This document shows, one piece after another, positions 1 through 8,362 of a stretch of DNA of 64,000 nt (its first letter is position 1; each line of letters starts with the position of its first letter). The position numbers were made by a program, and so were the translations under genes. The stretch is from contig NZ_CP066167.1 of the NCBI RefSeq assembly GCF_016132545.1, positions 434,001 to 498,000 on the forward strand, given 5' to 3'. Origin of the DNA: Spongiibacter nanhainus. GTDB lineage: Bacteria > Pseudomonadota > Gammaproteobacteria > Pseudomonadales > Spongiibacteraceae. The notes under the pieces were generated by a model, which saw nothing but the letters and a program-made list of their open reading frames with translations, was not told the DNA's origin and ran no database searches.

Positions 1-12
1 ATCGAGGTGCAT
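1..12 (-). CDS. jetC: start of jetC (partial, runs off left edge)
   Basis: Only the first four codons (Met-His-Leu-Asp) lie in the window. The ATG overlaps the jetB stop as TAATG, the tight coupling expected inside a Wadjet operon, where the SMC-like ATPase gene jetC follows jetB. The identity comes from operon position, not from protein sequence. Confidence 0.55.
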
Positions 13-746
13 TAGGATTCCCCTTCGTCTCGTAGGGAGGCTGCATGTGACTTTAACGTGTGGAGTAAGGCAGTGAGGTTCTCCGGGTTGGCCAGGTGGG
101 TGATAATAGGTCTTATACTAATCCGCTCGTGGCTGTCGGGCGCAGATACTAATCCGTGACCTTTCAGCTGATCAAGAAGTTGTAGTGCCCGAGTACGTTC
201 CCGCGCCTCGCTGCCGCTATCACCCAAGTAAACTTGCAGCTGCGGTATCAGCTCATCAACGGTTACCACTGCTTCTGCGGAGCCAGTGCCGGCTTCCTGC
301 TCATGGGCAATAAAGTACTGCCTTAGAATAGCTACGAGTAAGGTCTGCTCCAGGTTCAGGCGCTGTTTACGCACTAGTGGATGAGTCCATTCGTCATTTG
401 GCGTTGCCGAGTCGATGCTGCGAACGGTTAGAAACACCAGGCCGCGTATGTCATCGGCCCTGGCGGCCAAGTCAAGCGGCTCTAAAATCACGTTGATTTT
501 GTCCATCGATACGATGGCGGCTCTGTAGAGATTGGGTCGCAGGCTTTGTTCTAGGAGGCCGACACGCAACAGCTCCTGGGTGGCTTCCCTGAGGGTTTGA
601 TCTGTACGTGCTTGCTGCAGGGGTGAGGCGCCATCTTGTTCCAGGGCAGAGAAATTTTGCTCAGCCTCGCCGCCAGTGGTTTGATGTTCTGCGGGCTGTG
701 GATCGGCATTGGTTTGCCCGGTAATCTGATCGAAAATCCCCGCCAT
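12..746 (-). CDS. jetB: Wadjet protein JetB (DUF4194)
   Basis: A 244-residue protein resembling DUF4194, the kleisin-associated subunit of Wadjet, comparable to MukE. Wadjet complexes recognise and cleave small circular DNA. I place the start at 746, where GGGAG lies 8 nt upstream and the stop of jetA is 2 nt away; a longer start at 773 would overlap jetA. The N-terminal 50 residues are Gln/Glu-rich and probably unstructured, followed by a helical body. The family call rests on length, composition and position directly after a DUF3375 gene. Confidence 0.75.
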   Translation of the reverse strand: MAGIFDQITGQTNADPQPAEHQTTGGEAEQNFSALEQDGASPLQQARTDQTLREATQELLRVGLLEQSLRPNLYRAAIVSMDKINVILEPLDLAARADDIRGLVFLTVRSIDSATPNDEWTHPLVRKQRLNLEQTLLVAILRQYFIAHEQEAGTGSAEAVVTVDELIPQLQVYLGDSGSEARERTRALQLLDQLKGHGLVSAPDSHERISIRPIITHLANPENLTALLHTLKSHAASLRDEGES

Positions 747-748
747 GC

Positions 749-2248
749 TTACAACTCCCATTCCAGATCGCATAGATCTTCGTTGGTCAGTGAGGCTACT
801 GGCACCGTAAATAGCCAGTGCTCTTGATCCTCATCTATAAGTTGCACCTCCTCCGTGAGGGTTGGTTCAATTTCGATGCCGGCTTCTCGCGCCATGCCTA
901 GCCATAAAGCCAATGTTTCCAAGTCGTGGGTGGGCGGGAGACGCTGGGCGAGTTCTGATAGGGTGAGAGCTCGTCCTTCCTTGGAGAGTAGCGCTAATGT
1001 GTTCTGAACTAGTGCTTCTCGGTCAAGGCCGTCTAAAGCATCCCAAAACTCATCCTCAAGCCCCTCCAGATTTGTTTCCTGCGGGGATAGGTCCAACTCA
1101 GCATTGGCGTCACTGTCCAGTGACTTAAACCGTAAGCGCTCGGCGAGAGGCAAGTTACCGAGTGTGAACCCCAGTGGTGGCAGTGGTGAAGCTGTACGAC
1201 GAGTAGATTGGTGCTGCCAGTCAAGTTCTTGGGCGATCTGAAATACCTCATTTAAAAGCTGGCCTACACGATGGTGCTCTGCCGCCAACCCAGTTTTAAT
1301 AAAGCCTTTAACATCTTTTTCGCTGCGCGCCCTTGCTTGGAGAACGGCCTGACTTTCTAACACGAGACGCATACGCAATAGTTTCAAGTCAGACAGCTGG
1401 ATTCGGTTAAGGGCTTTTTCTGCTGAGGGATGCGCTAGAATGCTACGCAGTTGCTCGCGCATATTGTCAAGCTCGATACTTCGCTTCAGTTGTTGCTGAA
1501 AACTGTCAAAAACCCGTCCCTCAGAGGTGTCTAGCAGCGCTTCCTGTCCATTCAGGAGTCTATCGAGAATATCACCCCTATCAAATTGCTCCGACATAAT
1601 TGACTGACGCAATTCGCGGTCTGCTGCCCGCCAGGAGTCCTCTACTCGCCGGAAATCGGCGCGGAGCCCGGTGGCCAGAGTATAAATCTCCCGGATTCGT
1701 TCGATAGCTTCGGAGCTGGATAGGACGGGAGTATGTCCCGCCTCAACAGCGGCTAATTCATCTTCCAGTACCTTGATTTTGCGCTGGATAGCAGCTTTGC
1801 GGCTTGCTGGGTTGGGATTGAGTCCTACTTCCAGGTTCTCAATTTCACGTTGGACCACCGCCAGCCGAGAGGCCGTGGAGGTCATAAAGCGATTATCCAG
1901 AGACTCTACAAAGCGTATAGCTGAAGATAGTGCGTCAGTGGCATAGACCCGTTGCCCGCGTTCAAGTATTAGCCCGCGTTTTAACCACTGCCTAAGCTCC
2001 CTGCTGGCCAGCAAATGGGTATTTTCAGGGTCAATATCATATTCATCTTGGATGGCGTATTCGGCGAGCATTTCGGACAACGCTTGGAGACCATCCTCTT
2101 CCGCAATGCCGTCGTCGCTAAATTCAAATAACGACGTCAGACAGCCAAGCACAAGTGGGGCTCGGGGGGAGGCTAGCAACAACCATGCGGGATGTTGGCG
2201 ACGTATAGACACCAATTTGTGGGTTAGTTGTTGGGCAGAGCTATCCAT
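749..2248 (-). CDS. jetA: Wadjet protein JetA (DUF3375)
   Basis: A 499-residue protein of the DUF3375 family, the kleisin-like subunit of type I Wadjet (JetABCD), an SMC-type anti-plasmid system. The N-terminus has the family-typical pattern of short helices followed by the HPAWLLLASPRAPLVLGCL segment (residues 19-37). A long coiled-coil-like stretch covers roughly residues 120-300, and the C-terminus is acidic. The length is normal for the family. It is first in a minus-strand operon and jetB follows 2 nt after its stop. jetC begins at the window edge and jetD should lie beyond it. Confidence 0.85.
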   Translation of the reverse strand: MDSSAQQLTHKLVSIRRQHPAWLLLASPRAPLVLGCLTSLFEFSDDGIAEEDGLQALSEMLAEYAIQDEYDIDPENTHLLASRELRQWLKRGLILERGQRVYATDALSSAIRFVESLDNRFMTSTASRLAVVQREIENLEVGLNPNPASRKAAIQRKIKVLEDELAAVEAGHTPVLSSSEAIERIREIYTLATGLRADFRRVEDSWRAADRELRQSIMSEQFDRGDILDRLLNGQEALLDTSEGRVFDSFQQQLKRSIELDNMREQLRSILAHPSAEKALNRIQLSDLKLLRMRLVLESQAVLQARARSEKDVKGFIKTGLAAEHHRVGQLLNEVFQIAQELDWQHQSTRRTASPLPPLGFTLGNLPLAERLRFKSLDSDANAELDLSPQETNLEGLEDEFWDALDGLDREALVQNTLALLSKEGRALTLSELAQRLPPTHDLETLALWLGMAREAGIEIEPTLTEEVQLIDEDQEHWLFTVPVASLTNEDLCDLEWEL

Positions 2249-2629
2249 TTATCCACCATTACCAGTTGTACTCCGGGAGTTTGGCAGAAAATAGGGGGTT
2301 GTGGAAACTGGGGTAAGTGATGTGTTTTTACCACTTGGGTGGGTCCGCGTAGAGCGGTCAGAAACTTTCTGGCTATATAGGCTAGATCTAGCACGGCTAA
2401 TGATGAGTAAAAGGCGAGGTTCGGAGGGGAGGATATTTCGTCAAATGGCCACTTGGAACCAACGAAATTCCTTCCCTTGCAGATACCGAACCTGCCTATT
2501 TCACTTCAATGCATTCACTGGCCGAGGCGAGCACTTGGCTCTATCGATTTGATAGCGGAATTTCGGACCGTATGCGTATGCAAATCCTGAGCGCGCACGA
2601 ACTACTCAGCCGATATCAAACAGATTCCT
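2249..2629. other. intergenic stretch with a possible gene fragment
   Basis: No convincing gene lies between jetA and the next minus-strand gene. On the plus strand a 55-codon frame at 2509-2676 reads like real protein (Ser/Leu-rich with a CGCNTC motif near its end), and the same frame stays open upstream to about 2410 without a start codon. It could be the tail of a decayed gene. It overlaps the 3' end of the neighbouring gene, so I do not call it a CDS. Confidence 0.3.
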
Positions 2630-3448
2630 TTATCCGCGAATTATGTGGGTGTAATACCTGCTCGCGTAGTGACTGAGATCGTATAGTATGATTGATTTCC
2701 CAACCATTTCTAATGAAAGTGGCCCTTGACGAACCGTCGGGTTAATTGGGTGCCAACGTCCATCGACATAATCAAAAGAGCGAACCCCACGATCAATTAT
2801 CCGCCTCGCATGTTCCAGAATATTTCTCTTTGTGCTAGCAAAGACCAAACCTTGAATTTCGCCCCGGATAATTGATTCCGCATATAGGGAAAGAATCAGT
2901 TCCAAATGATAGGATCGTAAAGGAGATTCCTGAACTTCGATCAGAACCTGATGCGGTTTTTTATGCGATCCTAAATGCACCACAGCGTCTGGAATTTTGT
3001 AGGCTTGCCGCAAGAAAAATTTCTGCCTCAATCTGAGCTGCCTATCGGTTAAAAAGCGCGCCTGACTATGTTCGGATTTCAGACGCAAGACAATATGCTG
3101 CGTCAATAGATCGTGGACCACATGACTCCTATTTATTTTTGAAGGGAAATAGGCCGTTTTTAGATGCTCGTCTTTATGGCCCACGAATAGTTCTCGGGCA
3201 GTCGAAACTCCGTTCTTTTTTAAGTGGTAAACCCGACCACAAACATTAGGCATTGTGAATGCGTCAATTAAGCCAAATTTTTCGTATCGTGAAAGTGTAG
3301 AGTAAGTGGCTGATCTCTTCGTACCAAACAGCTCGGCTAGAGCGTGTACACTAGATACCTCCCACCGGTAAAGCCATCGCAGCATTTGCCCAAGCTTTTC
3401 TCCTGAGCGCGCCTTGGCGGAGTGGTAATCGTAGTCGCTAAATTTCAT
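2630..3448 (-). CDS. replication-relaxation-like winged-helix protein
   Basis: A 272-residue protein. Residues 15-75 look like a winged helix (an LYRWEVSSVHALAELFG-type recognition region followed by a basic wing). The second half has the pattern of the replication-relaxation family: a His-Val-Val-His-Asp segment near residue 128, a PDAV motif near 172, and an IEVQESPL strand near 188 followed by helices. Members of this family sit on plasmids and mobilisable elements next to replication or relaxase genes. The start follows GGAGAG. Its leader resembles those of the AlpA-like gene and the integrase at 57.7-59.2 kb. The family assignment is by pattern only. Confidence 0.55.
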   Translation of the reverse strand: MKFSDYDYHSAKARSGEKLGQMLRWLYRWEVSSVHALAELFGTKRSATYSTLSRYEKFGLIDAFTMPNVCGRVYHLKKNGVSTARELFVGHKDEHLKTAYFPSKINRSHVVHDLLTQHIVLRLKSEHSQARFLTDRQLRLRQKFFLRQAYKIPDAVVHLGSHKKPHQVLIEVQESPLRSYHLELILSLYAESIIRGEIQGLVFASTKRNILEHARRIIDRGVRSFDYVDGRWHPINPTVRQGPLSLEMVGKSIILYDLSHYASRYYTHIIRG

Positions 3449-3494
3449 GGGGGTTCTCTCCTATTAAATGGACTTCACAATCACAGTGGGAGAA
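3449..3494 (-). promoter_or_regulatory. shared leader element, copy 1
   Basis: Upstream of the gene ending at 2630, the minus strand carries CTCCCACTGT (3483-3492), then 21 nt, then the ribosome-binding purines GGAGAG just before the ATG. GTTCTC on the 5' side can pair with GAGAAC around the ribosome-binding site. The same arrangement recurs at 57720-57766 and 59137-59180. Confidence 0.5.
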
Positions 3495-4571
3495 CACGCC
3501 ACGAGAATTGATCTGGCTGGCCTATGCGGGAGAAGGCGCTGGCTTTGTCGGACGCTCTGGGCGACATATCGGTGGACTGGATGTCCAGCACGGAGTCCGG
3601 CCATTTCGTCCGGGTAGTTCTGCGGCTCTCCAACCCCTGCCCGAGGCGATGTCATGTAGGAAGCACCTTTGCCTAATGAGTTCTAACTCATTGATTTCTG
3701 GAAGGTCTTGGCCCGCCACCCCGCTGTCGCGGGGCCCCGAACAGGCCAAGACGGCCGACAAAAAGCAGTGCTTTTGTGTCAGCTAGTTCGCGCCGCCGTC
3801 TTCGACGGCCACCCGCCCTGACGGGCTGGAAAAGCGCTCCCGATGGTCGCCCCTTGCGCCACCGGCCCGATAACCAGCTAGCGCTGCTTATCGGGGCCCG
3901 CCCGGTGGCCCTGCGGGCTGCGGCATTTTCCAGGTCCTGCGGATGCCGTATCGTCGCTAACGCTCCTGCCCGCCTGCGGCGGCGGCATCCTCGGACTCCA
4001 CCCGACGCCCCGCTCGCGGGGACCCCCGTCGGGTTGGACACGGGGTGCAATTCGAGCGGCCCTGATTGTCGCGCTGCGACCGGCCTACGGCCTCAATCCG
4101 GGGCCCGGCCGCTCGAATTACACCCCTCCGTCAGCTCGGGTGGCCGTCGAAGACGGCGGCGCGAAGGCGTGCTTTCGCAGCGCCTGATGAAGCGGATTTG
4201 CGTACCCATTTTTCTACAAACCTCATCGCCCAGAGACAGAAAAATGGGACCCTGCGCGCAAATCAGCACTCTTTCCAAGCATTGGATCTGGAAGGATTTC
4301 GTCGTCTGATCAGGGCCAGCCAATCGGACGATCAGGTTGTTATTTCCCGCTGGAAGCAATACGTTTAAAGGTACAAGTTGACTTGATTGCTGAGGCTCAT
4401 CTCGAACTCGATTACCCTTGATAGAATCACAAATTTGCCTGGCAATTTAACACTATTATGGGGTTAAAATAAGCGGATGATGGGAGAAAAACGATTGATG
4501 CAAAGACCAACTACGCTGGAAAGAACCCGCTCACATGACCAAATAGACCATTGGTGCTGGGAACCATTTTC
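3495..4571. other. gene-poor stretch surrounding the GC-rich repeat block
   Basis: Long open frames here are by-products of high GC and inverted repeats and are present on both strands. A 50-codon plus-strand frame at 3524-3676 (starting MREKALALSD) has a protein-like composition but no recognised family. From 4265 to 4571 I see no gene; the region is AT-richer and ends at the left terminus of an IS3 element. Confidence 0.4.
3700..4264. repeat. GC-rich block of nested inverted repeats
   Basis: A perfect 29-bp inverted repeat (3787-3815 against 4137-4165) encloses about 320 bp at far higher GC than the flanks. Inside are further stems: CCCCGC/GCGGGG twice, CCACCGG/CCGGTGG around CCGATAA/TTATCGG (about 3861-3910), CCCGACG/CGTCGGG (about 4000-4034), and AATTCGAGCGGCC against GGCCGCTCGAATT (about 4051-4120). 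To the left, GTCTTGGCC pairs with GGCCAAGAC near 3705-3752. To the right, GATTTGCG...CGCAAATC encloses CCCATTTTTCT/AGAAAAATGGG (4195-4264). This could be a structured RNA, a transfer or replication origin, or a non-autonomous mobile element. Confidence 0.7.
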
Positions 4572-4634
4572 TGAATCGCCCCCAGTTTGCTAGACACCTT
4601 TTAGCCATAGAAAATGGCACAAAGAGAGGTGTTT

Positions 4635-4913
4635 ATGAGCAAGCAGCGTTATCCAGAAGAGTTCAAGATTGAAGCGGTTAAGCAGGTCACGGTATCGGGT
4701 CACAGCGTAGCCGATGTGGCCCAACGGCTAGGCACAACAACTCATAGCCTTTACGCATGGATTAAGCGTTACGGCCCTAACTCAGAAGCGCATCGCAAGG
4801 AGTCCGATGATGCTGCGGAGATCCGACGTCTACAGAAGGACTTGAAGCGCGTTACTGAAGAGCGTGACCTGTTAAAAAAAGCCGCGGCGTACTTCGCAAG
4901 CCACCCCGAGTAA
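4635..4913 (+). CDS. IS3-family transposase OrfA
   Basis: A 92-residue DNA-binding subunit. It starts with the YPEEFKIEAVKQV helix typical of IS3 OrfA, has a helix-turn-helix around residues 20-45 and a leucine-zipper-like heptad region near 60-85. The start at 4635 follows AGAGAGGT. A run of seven A at 4874-4880 near the end is the expected -1 slippery site, fusing OrfA to OrfB to give the active transposase. Confidence 0.9.
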   Translation: MSKQRYPEEFKIEAVKQVTVSGHSVADVAQRLGTTTHSLYAWIKRYGPNSEAHRKESDDAAEIRRLQKDLKRVTEERDLLKKAAAYFASHPE

Positions 4914-5791
4914 GATACGCCTTTATCGCTGAACACCACAGCTCTCATTCTGTACGGCAGTTATGTCAGCTGTTTGGTGTTCAACCCAGCGGGTACTACG
5001 CCTGGAAGAAACATCCAAAATCCAAGCGACAGATTGATGATGAGCGTCTTACTGGTCTCATCAAGCAGTATTGGCTTGAATCAGGCTGCGTCTATGGCTA
5101 TCGCAAGATTCATAGAGATCTAAGGGACGCGGGTGAGCGTTGTGGCCTAAATCGCGTACATCGTTTGATGAAGCTTGAAGGCATTAAGGCTCAGGTTGGG
5201 TACCGCAAGCCCAGACAGCGCGGTGGAGAACGACATGTCATCACACCCAATGTGCTAGACCGGCAGTTTGATCCGGTCATGCCAAATCAGGCTTGGGTTA
5301 CCGATATTACGTACATCAAGACCCATGAAGGCTGGCTTTACCTCGCAGCGGTGATGGATCTCTTCTCTCGCCGTATCATTGGTTGGTCTATGCAGTCTCG
5401 CATAACCAAAGAGCTTGTGCTGGATGCATTACTAATGGCTGTCTGGCGTCGAAAACCTATAAAGGGAGTGCTGGTTCACTCGGATCAGGGCAGCCAATAC
5501 ACAAGCCATGACTGGAGCGAGTTTCTCAGAGAGCATGGCTTGGAGGGGAGCATGAGCCGCCGAGGCAACTGCCACGACAACGCGGTTGCGGAAAGCTTCT
5601 TCCAGTTACTAAAGCGAGAACGAATAAAGCGCAAAATATACGCGACACGAGATGCAGCAAGGAGCGATATATTTGATTACATCGAGATGTTCTACAACAC
5701 AAAACGACAGCATGGTTCCAACAATGGGCTGTCGCCTGTAGATTATGAGCGTCAGTATTTAAAAGAGGCTGAAAAGCGTCTAGTGAACTAG
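4880..5791 (+). CDS. IS3-family transposase OrfB (frameshifted)
   Basis: The DDE integrase-type half of the transposase, read in the -1 frame after the A7 slippery site. An HTH_21-like region (QLFGVQPSGYYAWKK) precedes the rve core. Acidic residues are seen in WVTDITYI, HSDQGSQYTS and the AVAESFFQLLKRE glutamate segment. The frame is intact to the stop at 5791, so the element may still be active. Confidence 0.88.
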   Translation, partial: SRGVLRKPPRVRYAFIAEHHSSHSVRQLCQLFGVQPSGYYAWKKHPKSKRQIDDERLTGLIKQYWLESGCVYGYRKIHRDLRDAGERCGLNRVHRLMKLEGIKAQVGYRKPRQRGGERHVITPNVLDRQFDPVMPNQAWVTDITYIKTHEGWLYLAAVMDLFSRRIIGWSMQSRITKELVLDALLMAVWRRKPIKGVLVHSDQGSQYTSHDWSEFLREHGLEGSMSRRGNCHDNAVAESFFQLLKRERIKRKIYATRDAARSDIFDYIEMFYNTKRQHGSNNGLSPVDYERQYLKEAEKRLVN

Positions 5792-5801
5792 TGGCGATTC
5801 A

Positions 5802-6886
5802 CTACTGCATGAGCCAGCTTACCTTTGCCGAAGCCGAATACCAGAACAAAAAGCGTAAAACGCGGCGTGAGCTGTTCTTGGAAAAAATGGATAGTCTGAT
5901 TCCCTGGGCCAAGCTAGAGAAGAAGCTCCGCAAGCACTACCCCAAAGGTGAGAATGGAAACCCGCCGTATCCGCTCCCCATTATGCTTCGGGTGCACTGC
6001 CTGCAATTGTTCTACAACCTCAGCGATCCGGCGATGGAGGATGCCCTGTACGAGATTGAGTCCATGCGCCGCTTTGCAGGGCTACGCTTGTCTGATCGGC
6101 TACCAGATGAAAGTACTATCCTCCGCTTCCGTCATTTTTTAGAGCGCCACAAATTGGGCGAAGTGATCTTCGATACCGTGAGCGCCCAGTTGCGTCAGCA
6201 GGGTTTGATGATGCGTGAAGGCACCATTGTTGATGCCACGATTATCGCCGCGCCCAGCTCAACCAAGAATCAGGATGGCGAGCGAGACCCGGAAATGCAC
6301 CAGACCAAGAAAGGCAATGAGTGGCACTTTGGCATGAAGATGCATATTGGCGTGGATGACCGGGACGGCTTGATTCACAGCATCGAGACCACAGCTGCGA
6401 ATGTGCATGATCTCACTGCGGCAGATCAGCTTCTTCATGGAGAAGAGCAGCGGGTCTGGGGTGACGCGGGTTATACCGGCATCCATAAGCGAGACGCATT
6501 TAAAGATCGGGATGTCGATTGGCGTATCGCGCTACGCCCCGGCACCCGGAGCAATCTGGCTGATCAGCTGCAGGAAATGCTGGAGGGGATAAAGGCCAGC
6601 GTTCGCGCCAAGGTTGAGCATCCGTTCCGGACGATCAAGCAACAGTTTGGCTATACGAAGGTTCGCTACCGTGGGCTGGCGAAAAACACCAACCGCCTGT
6701 ATGTGTTATCAGCGTTTACCAACCTGCTGAGAGCGGAGAAATACCTGCCCTCATAGGGTAGGTACGCCTGTAGTCAGCCAAATGGCTGCCTACAGGCTGA
6801 GATGAACTGAGGATTGCTGCGTTTTACGCCGTTGACGCGGAAATTTGGCGATATTTTATAAAAGGGAGAGGTTGTGCAGACCTTCC
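5802..6886 (+). mobile_element. IS5-family element, copy 1, left end deleted
   Basis: Nearly identical to the complete copy at 11883-13027, but the first 60 bp including the left inverted repeat are absent and replaced by the IS3 element. The right terminus GTTGTGCAGACCTTCC is present and is followed by CTAA, which fits the YTAR target preference of IS5. Without a left end it should not transpose on its own. Confidence 0.85.
5809..6756 (+). CDS. IS5-family transposase, copy 1
   Basis: A 315-residue transposase with an N-terminal DUF772-type domain (LFYNLSDPAMEDALYEIESM) and a DDE core: DATIIAAPSS carries the first Asp, WGDAGYTG the second, and the RAKVEHPFRTIKQQFG segment the Glu. It differs from the copy at 11950 by only a few residues. 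The start at 5809 matches that copy; an upstream in-frame Met derives from IS3 sequence. Confidence 0.9.
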   Translation: MSQLTFAEAEYQNKKRKTRRELFLEKMDSLIPWAKLEKKLRKHYPKGENGNPPYPLPIMLRVHCLQLFYNLSDPAMEDALYEIESMRRFAGLRLSDRLPDESTILRFRHFLERHKLGEVIFDTVSAQLRQQGLMMREGTIVDATIIAAPSSTKNQDGERDPEMHQTKKGNEWHFGMKMHIGVDDRDGLIHSIETTAANVHDLTAADQLLHGEEQRVWGDAGYTGIHKRDAFKDRDVDWRIALRPGTRSNLADQLQEMLEGIKASVRAKVEHPFRTIKQQFGYTKVRYRGLAKNTNRLYVLSAFTNLLRAEKYLPS

Positions 6887-6923
6887 CTAAGTAATGAGAA
6901 CACCCATCGAAGAGAATGAAATT

Positions 6924-7013
6924 ATGACAGGCGTATTATTCTACACAGTATTCAGCACAATGCTTGGTATCGCATACCTGTGTTTTGCAAAGGTACGCGA
7001 TAAGGCACTCTGA
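6924..7013 (+). CDS. possible 29-residue single-span membrane peptide
   Basis: A short frame starting MTGVLFYTVF encodes one hydrophobic segment followed by a basic tail. A weak purine stretch (AGAGAA) lies upstream. It sits between an IS5 element and a short repeat-bounded remnant. It may be a real small protein or chance; no family was recognised. Confidence 0.25.
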   Translation: MTGVLFYTVFSTMLGIAYLCFAKVRDKAL

Positions 7014-7024
7014 AATTCGACAAG

Positions 7025-7200
7025 TGTCATCACTTTTTTAGCAGCCTGGTCATAATTTGATCATTTCTGCTGCGTGTCATGGTGAAAGGTTTACACGTAA
7101 TTGTTTTTTCCGCCAAAGTTTGTAAATCTGCCTGCTGATTTCAAGACGCATGCAGATAATCTCTGCCAGAATTGATGACACTTGCCGAAAACTGATGACA
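7025..7200. mobile_element. small non-autonomous repeat element, possibly IS21-like ends
   Basis: A 176-bp stretch begins TGTCATCA and ends TGATGACA, with another TGATGACA about 20 bp inside the right end. Repeated terminal motifs of this kind are typical of IS21-type ends. It contains no transposase frame, so it is a solo-end remnant or MITE. Confidence 0.4.
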
Positions 7201-7291
7201 TCTATCTAAATCCGTAATGGAACCCGGAATTTAAATTAGTAATAATTTTGCCTTGCTTAGGCGACTGGATCTACAAGCAAAGGGAAACGGA

Positions 7292-8362
7292 ATGTCCCAC
7301 AACAAAAAGCTCAACACGCTATTAAAGTCGGTACGCAATACCAAGGCATCTTCTGGCCGCCCGGATACTACAAAGATTGTCGCCCAGCTACGCGGATTGG
7401 GAGGCCCGATTCGCTACGAAGACACTGGCAAGCTTGGGTTCGGCCTTCTTCTGCTCTTTGCCGGGGGCTACGGACATCTTTTAGGCTCGGAGAGAGGCTA
7501 TCCCATTGGTCCAGATGGCACATCTGACTCTGTAATTCTAATTTACAACACCTTGATAGCGGTTGCGGCAGGTTTCATCCTGTTCTGGCTTTTTCGTAGG
7601 CGTAAAGCCCGAAAATTCGTACAGGAAGTATTCGAGCGTGCGGCGTTGGTCAGCTATGGATTTCATGATGAGCCCGTGCCGGCGTTGAAAGAGCTGGACC
7701 AGCACTTTCACGAATTTGACCGAGGAAATGACTCCCGTAAGATCGTGTATTTCATGTCGGCGCCGGGGGATGGTAACAAGGTTAGGCAAGGCTACTCGCT
7801 TTTTCAGTTTCACTGGGTAGTTCGAGAAGAACGCCAAGTGACGGAAACCGACCACAACGGACACTCAACCACAAAAACTGAAACGACTTACTACCACTAT
7901 GATCGTTACGGCCTGATGCTTGAAGGTAGCTATAGCGGTATACAAATAGTATCCGATGCACCAGGCGGTAGATATAAGCTCAAATATCGTCCGGCCTCGG
8001 TAGAATTCAATCGTCGTTATAGGATCCGATGTGTAGACGAGATGCAAGCGGCCAAGCTCTTAAAGCCATCCGTCGTTATTGCCTTGGAAAACGCGAGCGA
8101 TCAGCTCAAGAGCCCTAACCTCGAATATGGATTGAACGGCCAGATGTGCCTGACTTGGTCAAATGATCCGCTAAGCGTTCGTACGGTAATGAAATCCAAG
8201 GATAACCCCAATGAGCTCGCCGATATTATTGCGGCGGGTGCTAAATTGCCGGTCCTGGACGACGCCCTGCAACTCGTAGCCGACATTCAACGCCATACCC
8301 AATCAAATTTTTCTATGCTGGAAGGCAATAGCCCCGAGGCATCTATTCAAGGAGTGAAGTAA
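7292..8362 (+). CDS. membrane protein of a LemA operon, unknown function
   Basis: A 356-residue protein. I choose the ATG at 7292, preceded by AAGGGAAACGG. Two hydrophobic segments are visible (about residues 50-70 and 85-110, the latter followed by LFRRRKARKF), then a large soluble domain rich in aromatic residues and beta strands. Its stop overlaps the LemA start by one base, so the two are translationally coupled. Membrane proteins with one soluble domain often accompany LemA, but I cannot place this one in a named family. Confidence 0.6.
   Translation: MSHNKKLNTLLKSVRNTKASSGRPDTTKIVAQLRGLGGPIRYEDTGKLGFGLLLLFAGGYGHLLGSERGYPIGPDGTSDSVILIYNTLIAVAAGFILFWLFRRRKARKFVQEVFERAALVSYGFHDEPVPALKELDQHFHEFDRGNDSRKIVYFMSAPGDGNKVRQGYSLFQFHWVVREERQVTETDHNGHSTTKTETTYYHYDRYGLMLEGSYSGIQIVSDAPGGRYKLKYRPASVEFNRRYRIRCVDEMQAAKLLKPSVVIALENASDQLKSPNLEYGLNGQMCLTWSNDPLSVRTVMKSKDNPNELADIIAAGAKLPVLDDALQLVADIQRHTQSNFSMLEGNSPEASIQGVK

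Larger units (their letters stand above)
4572..5801 (+). mobile_element. IS3-family insertion sequence
   Basis: A 1,230-bp element. The left terminus (TGAATCGCCCCCAGTT from 4572) matches the reverse complement of the right terminus (TGAATCGCCACTAGTT, ending at 5801). It carries orfA and a -1 shifted orfB. No target duplication flanks it. Its right end abuts an IS5-family element whose first 60 bp are missing, so insertion was followed by deletion or recombination. Confidence 0.9.

Noticed and set aside
3508-4368. Several overlapping open frames of 63-177 codons on both strands
   Set aside because: They arise from GC-rich inverted repeats, occur on both strands at once, are rich in Arg/Pro/Ala without domain patterns and lack ribosome-binding sites.
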